A DNA stretch of 64,000 bases from Tenrec ecaudatus (Eukaryota > Chordata > Mammalia > Afrosoricida > Tenrecidae). Of this stretch, positions 55,555 to 64,000 are shown one piece after another; position 1 is the stretch's first letter, and every line of letters begins with the position of its first letter. The DNA lies in contig NC_134540.1 in the NCBI RefSeq assembly GCF_050624435.1, forward strand, positions 103,817,739 to 103,881,738, given 5' to 3'. Below the pieces are notes generated by a model that saw only the letters and a list, made by a program, of their open reading frames with translations, did not search any database and had not been told where the DNA came from. Position numbers and translations under genes: made by a program.

Positions 55555-56078
55555 TGTGGTCATTACATAATCTGGTATCCATTTGAGGATTCAGAGTGAA
55601 GGGGTGGAGTCTAGGCTGTCAATTGAGTCATAGCCAATGAAGCCTCTGTGTGGGCATGGCCTTCTCCTGAGGATTCTGGGAACTCCTGTATTTCTCCTTA
55701 GAGGTGGGAGACACTCTCTCGGCTCACTCCCTGGGAGACATTGCAGCTGACAAGCTGTATGGAGACACACTGATGGCAGCCAGAGCCTCGGAGTTGAAGA
55801 GACCATGTGGAGACCTCTGCCAGCGCTGAGATATTTCCACTACCACTGGATCCGCAAGACTTTGGACCCACTGGCCTGTGATCTCCCTGCATTCAGCATC
55901 ACTGCATTTTTTTGGTGAAGATTGGATCAGACATATGGGCGAATAAAGGACTTATGGACTTGATCGGGACTGGGCTGGAATGGTTTCTCAATATTCACTT
56001 TCTCTTGTATATAAAGATCTTGCCCATATACACATCTCCCTGGATTTGTTTCTCTAGTCTACCCGGTCTAACACAACA
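55555..56078 (-). mobile_element. Solo LTR-like element (family A, copy 4)
   Basis: 524 bp with perfect 5-bp duplications tacat (55550-55554, 56079-56083). On the minus strand it starts TGTTGTGTTAGACC and soon reads 'gactagagaaacaaatccag'. The plus-strand text 'gccaatgaagcctctgtgtg' matches 61080-61120 in reverse. No internal genes, so probably a solo LTR. Confidence 0.88.
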
Positions 56079-56269
56079 TACATGTAAAAGTACAACTTCA
56101 TAACTACCCATGTGGCAGGCACAAATGATTGGCCACGGTTAACAGATGCCTATCTCCTATTACCCTTTTCATCTCATCTATTTAGGTGAGTTGTTTCAGT
56201 GTTTCATGCTGGAAATGTGAGCGGTATCAACAGAGAGGGTTTGCGGTGCGTCTTTATTGGTGGCTTGGT

Positions 56270-56388
56270 TGTTTACCCATTAACTGTCCCTTAGGATAAA
56301 GATACAGCTTTCTACTTCTTAGAAAAACCCGTGGCGGCCACTTGAGCTGGCACTGGCTCCATAGCAGTGAGGTTTGTTTGTGTTTTGA
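56270..56388 (+). mobile_element. AfroSINE scrap
   Basis: 'aaagatacagctttctactt' and 'ggctccatagcagtgaggtt'. Confidence 0.55.
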
Positions 56389-56391
56389 TAG

Positions 56392-56472
56392 GATAGAGGT
56401 AAGCAAACTTTTTCTGTAAAGGGCCAGATAGCAAATGTGTTAGGCTCTGCTGATCTTATATGATTTCCATCT
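56392..56472 (+). mobile_element. MER5-like hAT fragment
   Basis: 'aaactttttctgtaaagggc', 'cagatagcaaatgtgttagg' match the start of MER5-type elements as recalled. Truncated. Confidence 0.7.
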
Positions 56473-56474
56473 CC

Positions 56475-56990
56475 CACACGGATACTCATTGCAGCAATTT
56501 CCATATACCAAAAATATGAAACCAACCCAAAACTCCGATCACAGAGGAATGCATAAACAAACTCTGGTACATTCATACAATGGAATCTAATGCATAATAA
56601 GAATAATTGACAATTATTCTTAATTAAGACAATTAATAATTCACAATTATTTTTTCTTATTCTTAATTAATTGACAATTATTCTTAAATACTGTAAGACA
56701 TGGACAAAACTAGAATCTATTATGCTTAGAAAAGTTAATCTTATAAAGAGAAATATTTAATGACACCACTATTTTAAGATAAAGGAAAGAAATGTAGTGT
56801 TTAAATCAGAAGATAAGGCTCAGAAAACTATGAGGAGGCCAGGCACACGTGGGGGGAACCAAGAAATGAGAGAGATTGGGAATTCCACAGTGAGGGAGGG
56901 AGGGAGAATGAGAAGGGAAAAAGACAGAGAACCACGTTCATGGGGGATTTAGCGGGATATTATTACTGAGTTCATTTGTTGGGTTGGACT
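56475..56990 (+). mobile_element. L1 relic 3' end
   Basis: 'catgaaccaacccaaaactc' region and 'aatgcataaacaaactctgg', 'acattcatacaatggaatct' are L1 C-terminal words. An AT-rich palindrome (56599-56621) and a repeat of it at 56669 interrupt. Confidence 0.75.
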
Positions 56991-57007
56991 ATGGCAGATG
57001 CTGCTTT

Positions 57008-57158
57008 AAAACAAACAAACAAACAAACAAGCACAACCAGAGTGAAGGCTCACAGCCTTAAAAAACAAAAAACAAAAAACCCTTCTAGATTCCTTACCCC
57101 TCAGGCCCACATATTGGTCTGAGAGGCTAAAAAAAAAACTAAAAACAAACAAACAAAT
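57008..57158 (+). repeat. (AAAC)n-rich low-complexity DNA
   Basis: CAAA repeats at 57008-57030, 57063-57080 and 57127-57156. Confidence 0.85.
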
Positions 57159-57184
57159 AAGACTGAAGTGAACTTAGAGTCTTT

Positions 57185-57590
57185 AGTGACTACAAGTTCA
57201 TTTCAAATATAGGGGAGAAGTTCTGTATTTGTGCCCTTCCCTATTTCTGATAGCCTATGTATTCCCTGCGCCAAAGTTCTCAGGTTGGTCCCAATTCCCT
57301 CATTGATGGCCCTAATAATTTGGGATTTTATCTTGAGGTCTGTGATCCACCTTGAGTTTGTTCTTGTGCGTGGAGTGAGATAAGGGTCTTGCTTCATTTT
57401 TCTACAGGTAGATATCATTTTTTCCAGCACTGCTTGTTGAAGAATTCATCCACTTCCCATTTGATATTTTTGAGGTCCTCATCAAAGATCAGTTGTCCAT
57501 ATGCTGATTATTTTATTTCTGGATTTTTAGTTCTTTTCCATTGGTCTGAGTATCTGTCATTATACCAACACCACGCGGTTACCATTCAAG
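57185..57590 (-). mobile_element. L1 ORF2 fragment
   Basis: The minus frame 57430-57203 reads CRKMKQDPYLTPRTR and DLKIKSQIIRAINE, an L1 ORF2 C-terminal stretch also seen at about 15.77 kb (RRMKQDPYLTPCTK). Inactive. Confidence 0.85.
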
Positions 57591-57774
57591 GTTTTAAGGA
57601 GCATTCTGATGGCATTTCTTCTAAGACATATTCAGTTTTGTCTGGCAGCACATGGTATATTCAATATTCGTCTCCAACACTTTGTTCATTGTCCAACTTT
57701 CAAACGCATATGAGGCAATTGAAAATGCCATGGTAATTATTAGTTCTGAAAGTGACATGTTTTCTCTTTAACAC

Positions 57775-58291
57775 TGTGTTAGTCTGGCTACTTTAGGGAA
57801 ACAAATCCACAGAAGCTCATGTATAAGACAGGGTTTTATATAAAGGTTAAGTGTGCTTCAGGAAAAACATCCCAACCCAGTGCTGCCAAAGCCCACAAGT
57901 CCAACATTAACCCATATGTCCAACACCAATCCACAAAGTCCTCCTCAACCTCACAAACCAGATGCAATGATGCTGACTGCAGGAAGAAAGCCGAGTCAGT
58001 GAATGTGTAAACATCTCAGCGCTGACAGGGGTCTCCACACGGTTGCTCTAGCACCCACGGCTACATCAGGGTAGGTCCATGTGGCTTCCCTTGGAGGTGT
58101 CTTTCAGGAAGTGAGCCTTGCAAGCTAAAGCAGGGAACTGGCTAAGGCAGCTGCATGCTGGTCTGACCATCAGAAAGCAAGAGACCCGAGAACTAGAAAG
58201 GCGAAGTTCACTGAGCCATTTACCCCTCTGCCCTTCAATGAACCCCACATGTGTTTATCGGCCAGGTTGGCACAATAAGCTAACTATATCA
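57775..58291 (+). mobile_element. Solo LTR-like element (family A, copy 2) in RTE
   Basis: 517 bp, TGTGTTAGTCTGG start and CTATATCA end, perfect duplication aacac at 57770-57774 and 58292-58296. RTE text continues across it (tttctctttaacac then ttcaaagaaatcttttgcaa). Confidence 0.92.
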
Positions 58292-58479
58292 AACACTTCA
58301 AAGAAATCTTTTGCAACCAATTTTCCCAATGCAATGCCTTTTTTTTTTTTTTTTTGGTTTCTCGACTGCTGTTTTCATGAATGTTGATTGTGAAACCAAG
58401 TGAAATAAAATTCTATACAACTTCCATCTTTTCTCTGCTTATTATGATGTTGCCTATTGCTCTGCCTGTGAAGATTTTT

Positions 58480-58665
58480 GTAGTGGGTCACACATTCTGC
58501 CCATAACCACAAGGTCAGAAACCACTATCCACTCCAAGGGAGAAAGATGAGGCTTTCTGCTCCCATAAAGATTTAAAGTCTTGGAAGCCCACAGAGGCAG
58601 CTCCACACTACCCTGTGAGTCAAAATCAACTAGATGACAATCAACTCAACGGACATGAGAAAAAC
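58480..58665 (+). mobile_element. AfroSINE in RTE
   Basis: 'tagtgggtcacacattctgc', 'ggagaaagatgaggctttct' and 'ctgtgagtcaaaatcaacta'. Confidence 0.85.
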
Positions 58666-59237
58666 AATCATAGTGTGCACACTATACTGAAGTGTTGAGT
58701 CTTCATGAGTAAAGGTTTCAATCCTCTTCACTTTTAGCAAGAAAGGTTGGGTCATATTACAGGTGTCAATGAGCCTTCATCCAATCCTGATGCCACATTC
58801 TTCTCCATTTAGTCTACCTCCTTGCATTTTCTCTGCATACAGGTTGAATAATCATGGTAAAATGATATAACCTTGAAACACACCTTTCCTAATTTTATAC
58901 CTTGCAGGACCTCCTTGTTCTATTCAAGTGGCTGGCTGCCTCTTGGTCTATTACAGGTTCCACAAAAGCATATTCAAGTGTTCTGGAATGCCCGTCCTTC
59001 ACAATGGTATCCTGTTTGTTGAGATCCACACAGTGAGATTCCATTGCATAGTCCGTGAAGCACAAATTAACATCTGGTTGTCTCTGTCTTTAGCCAAAGT
59101 CCATCAGATGTCAGCAATGATATCTTTCATACCGGATCCTCATGAATCCAATTTGAATTACTAGCAAATACAAGTAGACTTACTGCTGCAACCATTTTTT
59201 TACATTATCTTCAGCAAAATTTATTTTTGTACAATAT

Positions 59238-59375
59238 AAAGATGAGATTTTCTATTCCTGAAAAGAGTTACAGTCTCAGAAACTCACAGGGGCAGTTCTG
59301 CCCTGTCCTGTGGAGTTGCTATGAGTTGGCATTGACTGGACAACGGTGAATTTGGGTTTGGGGTGTTTTGTTTTG
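59238..59375 (+). mobile_element. AfroSINE 3' part in RTE
   Basis: 'aaagatgagattttctattc', 'ggggcagttctgccctgtcc' and 'gctatgagttggcattgact'. Confidence 0.85.
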
Positions 59376-59585
59376 GGTGCTTTAAGATAATATTAATAAT
59401 ATTGTTTGATTCTGTTGGTTGGCCTTTCTTGGGAATGGTCATAAATATGGGGTCTCTTCCAGGGGATTGTTCAAGTAGCTGAAACATCTCAATGGTTATT
59501 CCATCAGTTCCTGGAAGATTGGTTTTCACCAATGCCTTCAGTGTATCTTGGACTTCTTCCTTTAGTGTCAATGCAATGGGTTTGA

Positions 59586-59989
59586 TTTGGTAGCGGGTGG
59601 GGGGAGGTCAACTCAATTTTGTGTGTGCTTGCATTTTAGTTGCTATGACTGTGTAACAAATGACTCCAAAAATGAGTGGTATAAAGAAATTATGACTGTG
59701 CTCACAGATTGTTTGGTCACAAATTCAGAAAGGTCACAGTGGGGACAGCTCAACTCTGCTCACAATGCCTGGGGCTACTCCAAGGCTGATGGAGGGGATT
59801 TCCTAAAGCTTTTTCACTTCTTTCAGCTATTGTGATTCTCACTGGCAAAACACTTGGCTGGGGCTGTCAGCAGTTAATATTAAGTTGCTTCTCAGTGTGA
59901 CCTGGGCTCCCTCATAAATGGTGGTTGGATTTCAAGAACAAGTATCCGAAGAGAGAATCAGGCAAAGATCATGTAGGCTTCTTCTTATT
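59586..59989. other. Old LTR-like fragment and unassigned DNA
   Basis: 59630-59790 (gttgctatgactgtgtaaca, aatgagtggtataaag) resembles old mammalian LTRs of the MaLR type. The rest is unassigned. Confidence 0.4.
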
Positions 59990-60175
59990 TCTTTATAAAC
60001 GGTTTTATTCGGATATCATCTAAATGTCATACATTTCCATGTTCAATCATATCAAGAAGAGTTGCATAATCATCACCACAATCAGCTTGAGAACATCTTC
60101 TTCTTCATGCACTCCTTGTTATTAGCTCCCCGTTTCCCCCCAATCGCCCTGCTGCCCCCACAATGAACCATTCAT
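59990..60175 (-). mobile_element. L1-like 3' tail
   Basis: 'acggttttattcggatatca', 'caatcatatcaagaagagtt' match 47.29-47.36 kb. Confidence 0.65.
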
Positions 60176-60409
60176 TTGGGTACTATTCACCCTTCCTGAA
60201 TTTCATAAACCAAAAAACATACAGAAACAATAAACAAAGAGTCAAAAAGCTAGCAACAATAACAAAATAAAACAGGGGGGAAACCCAGTTGAAAAGAAAG
60301 CAGAAGATATTTAAAAGCAGAACAAATATAAAATGGATCCAGAGGGAAATCAAAGGATAAGATATCAGATTTTTCACCTAACTACATCTGCCATTTAGAT
60401 TGGGGCGGG

Positions 60410-60600
60410 GGGGAGCAGCAGAGAAAAGGAAGGCCCTCAACGAGGTGGATTGACTCTGTGGCTGCAACAATGGGCTCAGGCATGAAACAACCATAGGACG
60501 GCCCAGTGCAGTGCTGTGCATAGGCTCCCTATGGGTCAGAACCAACTTGATGGCACCTAGCAACAACAAGCATCTGTAACAACAACAATAAACATCTACC
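60410..60600 (+). mobile_element. RTE 3' end with CAA tail
   Basis: 'ggaaggccctcaacgaggtg', 'actctgtggctgcaacaatg', 'ccctatgggtcagaaccaac' and 'acctagcaacaacaag'. This is the best preserved RTE tail of the window. Confidence 0.92.
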
Positions 60601-60686
60601 ACTATCTACTTTCCAATGCACTCTGTATGATAAAAAGGCCATTCACCACCCTAGTCTAAGTTCAGAGGGGATTCACCTCTTAGACC

Positions 60687-61182
60687 TGTGGTAGTCTGGG
60701 TTGACTAGAGAAACAAATCCATAGACACTCATCTGTGCATAAGAAAGAGCTTTATATACACGAGCAATTATATATTGAGAAAACATCCCAGTCCAGTCCA
60801 GATCAAGTCCATAAGTCTGATATTAGCCCATGTGTCTGATATCAATCACACAACATATGCAATGATGCTGAATGCAGGAAGATCACAAGCCAGTGAATAG
60901 AAAAACTTATGGATCCAGTGGTGATGGAATCATCTCAGCACTGGTGTGGGTCTTCACATGGCTCCTCCAGCTCCAGGGCTCTGACTCCATCAGTGTAGCT
61001 CCATGTGGCTTGTCAACAGGAATGTCTCAGTGTGTGTTCTACCTCCTGGGAGGAAGACAGGAGCTCCCAGAATCCTCAGGACAAGGCCATACCCACAAAG
61101 AAGCCTCATTGGCTATGGCCTGATTGACAGGCTAGACTCCACCCCTTTGCTCAAGGTGACTGTAAATTATGTAACTGCCACA
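60687..61182 (+). mobile_element. Solo LTR-like element (family A, copy 3)
   Basis: 496 bp, TGTGGTAGTCTGGGTT start and ACTGCCACA end, flanked by agacc and tgacc (4 of 5 match). 'atcccagtccagtccagatc' and 'ctcctccagctccagggctc' match the other copies. No internal genes. Confidence 0.82.
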
Positions 61183-61392
61183 TGACCTAAGCTCAAAAGT
61201 CATGCATTGATGGCCCTTGACTTTATTTTAAAATATTTTACTTATCATTGATTTTTCTTTTGCATTAATTTTGGCTTGTTTTAAACATTGCATTAAGGTA
61301 TTATTTATATTGATTCCTGAAATTTTCAGCACCCCCTTAAATTTGCACTGAAGTCAGATAGATGGCTCTTTTACCTCCCTCTTGTCCTGTGC
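61183..61392. other. AT-rich DNA, perhaps an old repeat
   Basis: 'tcattgatttttcttttgca' and 'gtattatttatattgattcc' look like an old degenerate repeat that I cannot name. Confidence 0.35.
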
Positions 61393-61562
61393 AAGCCCTG
61401 GTGGCATAGGGATTATGCATTGGGCTGCAATTTGCAGGTCCAAAGTTCAAACCCACCAGATGCTTCTCAGGAGAAAGATGAGGCTATCTACTCCTATAAA
61501 CAGTTTCAGTCCTGAAAACTCATAGGGACAATTCTTCCCTGTCCTGTAGGGCATCGACTCAA
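61393..61562 (+). mobile_element. AfroSINE
   Basis: 'caagccctggtggcataggg', 'caggagaaagatgaggctat' and 'agggacaattcttccctgtc'. The end is shortened. Confidence 0.9.
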
Positions 61563-61584
61563 TGCCAAGGAGTTCTGGTCCTGT

Positions 61585-61800
61585 GCAGAAGGAAACTCAG
61601 TGGCATACTGTGTTAAGTGTTGGGCTGCTAACCTCAAGGTCAGTAGTTCAAAGCCACCCCCTGCTCCTCGGGAGAAAGATGAGACTTTCTACTCCTATAA
61701 AGAATTACAGATTCAGAGACCCCCAAGAAGCAGCTCTATTCTGTCCTACAGGGTGCTGTGGGATGGAATCCACTCTGTGGCAGTGAGCTTGAGTACTGTG
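61585..61800 (+). mobile_element. AfroSINE, full length
   Basis: 'gcagaaggaaactcagtggc', 'gctaacctcaaggtcagtag', 'cctcgggagaaagatgagac' and 'gtggcagtgagcttgag'. Same direction as its neighbour 20 bp away. Confidence 0.92.
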
Positions 61801-63789
61801 TGGCACCATGTCTCCCACATTTTCTCTGTGGAAGCAGTCATTTACACAATGCCCTGTGCACATTCAGGACAAGGGGAATAGTCTCCAATTCCTGATGGGA
61901 TGGCAAGGTTCAGAATGAGCAGGTGACCCTGGATGATAGTATGCAGCCACTTTTGGGGGATGCAATCTAGTTACCCTAATGAATCTGACTTGATTCATAT
62001 TAGGATCCAATTTTATTTGATTCTCCAATTATAAGGAGCTCATCTTAACTTGATGGCATCTACAAAGATACTATTCCCTCATAAAGTCACCTTTATAGGT
62101 CCCTAATATCTTTTGGGGAGACACAACTCAGCCTAGAAGAGAGATGAACAAAAGCTTGTCATTGGAATGATAGTCATAACCAGAGGGTCCAGATTCTGAG
62201 CCCGGTCCAAAAGCCCTGGTTGGAGTGCCACTGCATGTACATTCCTGAGCTCATGAACCTGAATTTTGGGGATGGATACATAAGAAGATCTGCATTTTGT
62301 TCGAAAGGGAAACAGTATTGCTGACTGCCATGGCCCTTTGCGATTCCAACATCCTTGAGAAGTTATTCTGGGAAAAAGGTCCCAGTTATTCGCTGCCCAC
62401 GTCCACAAGAAGCATAGAACCACAGAGAGCCATGGAGAAGTAATTCCAAACAGTTTGCTAACACTGACCTAGCAAGTGGAAATCTATGAAGCACTTTCCA
62501 AAATTGTAGCCTTCCAGGTACAATTTATTTAAACTTGAATTAACTCTCAGCTTTAAATCCATTCTCTTCTTGTACTAGCCACATTTCAACAGCCGTAGGA
62601 AGTTACTGGCTACCATATTGGACGGCACTGGTAAATAATGTTTCCAGCATTGCCAAAAGTTCTGGACAGTTCTGAAGATGATTCAGCCAGTCCACCACAT
62701 TTACTTAACACTTCCATGGGCCAAGAAAACATGTCATGTTGATTTTGTTCCTTTCAATATTAAAGCCTGCCTTGAAGCAGGAAATATAAACCTTACTAAA
62801 CAAGTAAAGTCAAATAGTTAAAGGTATATAGAGTAATAGGGAAACATGTCATGAGAGATCTGGCCTGATAAGGACTTGACAATACTCCCTGGACTAAGAG
62901 CAATTTCAGCTGAGACTTGACATGTAAGTATGGAGTTAGGTGAAGAAAATATAACAAGACTTTTGCTGGCAGCCCAAACATTCTAGATTTCATGATGGTA
63001 AAAACAATGGCATGTCCAGGAATTGTAAAAGTCAGTTTAGCTGGACAGCTTGGATGGTGGGGGGCGGGCAAGAGCACAAAATAAGACAATTCGAGGCAGT
63101 ATCACTTGGGAATTTGTAGATCACGGTAAAGAATTTGGAGTCGAGTTCGAAGAGCACCAGGAAACTTTTAAAAGCTTATAAAAAAGGGAGTCATATAATC
63201 AATTTACTATTCTAAAAAGATTGCTTTGAAAAAAATTGCTTTGTGCTCACAAATGGATTGGTTATGTAGACTGGGACAGAGTAGATTCTTGAAGGCTGTT
63301 TCGGAAGTTTAAATCAAAAAGGACCACTGAGCACCTCCCTGAAGAAGAAAATCTTCAATAATAATGAACATAAATTCGTAAGAGACAGAATTCAAATACA
63401 GTTGATTAAATTTTACAGAGGTAATAATAGCTCAAAACAGAGAAGAAGAAGCTAGCATCAGAATTTTAACCTCTAAGCCAAGGATTCTACTGCTGAGAGG
63501 GGCCCTGGACTACTCAGGGTAACATCAGAAGAAGGATACTCTTACCTCCCCACTTTCAGACAACTGAAGCGACAGTAGCAACTAGCTCTATTTTGTTAAC
63601 TTGCTGGATCCCCCACGGCTTGAACGGTGCCTGACGAATAGTTGTTCCTCAGTGAGAACATATGAAGGATGAGTATGACCAGGGGACTCCTGGGTAACCA
63701 CGGGTGCCTTGGGGGAACAAAGGAGCAAAAGAGAAGCCCATACAAATGACACCCCAACCACTACAACCACCGGAGGCAGGCTCAAGTAA
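61801..63789. other. Single-copy-looking DNA
   Basis: No gene and no clear transposon in about 2 kb. 62860-63420 has weak resemblance to old mammalian repeats. Frames such as minus 62133-62423 and 62796-63089 lack motifs. Confidence 0.4.
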
Positions 63790-63920
63790 ACTCACTCCCT
63801 GCCATCCAGCTGATGCCGACTCATAGAGACCCTATGAAACAGAGTCGAACTGCCCCTGTGGGTTTTTCCAAGACTGTAACTCTTGATGGGAGTGGAAAGT
63901 CCCATCTTCCTCCCAGTTTA
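63790..63920 (-). mobile_element. AfroSINE, 3' part
   Basis: 'aactcactccctgccatcca', 'cgaactgcccctgtgggttt' and 'gggagtggaaagtcccatct' on the minus strand, head missing. Confidence 0.88.
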
Positions 63921-64000
63921 ACGAGATCTGTCAATCAGTTGAAAAGGAAATGTCCCCAGGGCGTGGTCTGCCTTCAAAGAGCCCTAGTGGAGTGGTGAGG

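Larger units (their letters stand above)
57594..59585 (-). mobile_element. RTE relic interrupted by one LTR and two SINEs
   Basis: Minus-strand RTE read from 59585. The frame 59571-59284 reads LKEEVQDTLKALVKTNLPGTDGITIEMFQ (first reverse-transcriptase block, PG.DGI). Later parts follow at 58670-59180 and 58360-58480, and the C-terminal region at 57594-57770. Inserts: LTR 57775-58291, SINEs 58480-58665 and 59238-59375. Confidence 0.88.

Noticed and set aside
57640..57670. U6 snRNA-like word 'ggcagcacat'
   Set aside because: The surrounding text is RTE (atggtatattcaatattc), and no other U6 sequence follows.

Overview
The window looks like intergenic or intronic DNA from an afrotherian mammal, most probably a tenrec (for example Echinops telfairi). 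Two observations support this. AfroSINE-type short retroposons and RTE/BovB-like LINEs are scattered over the whole 64 kb. One 192-bp hAT miniature element has SPIN-like ends and an 8-bp target duplication; published surveys place SPIN in tenrec among Afrotheria. No host protein-coding exon was recognised. The open frames present are transposon relics, two ribosomal-protein retrocopies, or chance.

Layout. 0.8-3.2 kb: RTE reverse-transcriptase relic with a nested SINE, followed by a mariner relic. 3.8-7 kb: SINEs, the SPIN-like MITE inside a SINE, and an LTR-like element. 8-10.3 kb: an RTE copy on the minus strand that keeps its 5' head, has lost the region between endonuclease and reverse transcriptase, and is fused at its 5' end to a complete 5S rRNA-like sequence. 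10.3-11.1 kb: old LINE. 13.8-16.4 kb: an L1 ORF2 relic split by a 497-bp LTR. 19.4-20.6 kb: a LINE-tail insertion with an 11-bp target duplication and an inverted 5' end. 20.8-21.4 kb: old LTR pieces. 21.4-23.5 kb: a mariner transposon (about 1.35 kb when emptied) holding a full-length RPL13 retrocopy. 24-28.2 kb: SINEs in single-copy DNA.

28.4-30 kb is a block with no recognisable repeat, rich in homeodomain-like and E-box words, and is the best candidate here for a conserved regulatory element. 30-45 kb: dense SINEs, a second copy of the first mariner type, L1 relics and a MIR. 45.9-46.3 kb: an RPL39 retrocopy whose 51-codon frame is still open. 47-50 kb: mostly single-copy DNA. 50.6-52.5 kb: two LINE tails placed end to end. 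53.9 kb: a 77-bp mariner MITE. 55.5-61.2 kb: three more LTRs of the family seen at 14.4 kb, two of them with perfect 5-bp duplications, among L1 and RTE relics. 61.2-64 kb: SINEs and single-copy sequence.

There is no operon or pathway here. The functional logic is that of a transposon ecosystem: RTE probably supplies machinery to the SINEs that share its 3' tail, L1 probably made the ribosomal-protein retrocopies, and DNA transposons and LTRs land in older elements, giving a readable order of events. No new host system was found. The items most worth checking are the 5S-RTE fusion, the inverted LINE insertion, the open RPL39 retrocopy, the SPIN-like insertion and the 28.4-30 kb block. Family names rest on recalled consensus sequences, not on a database search.
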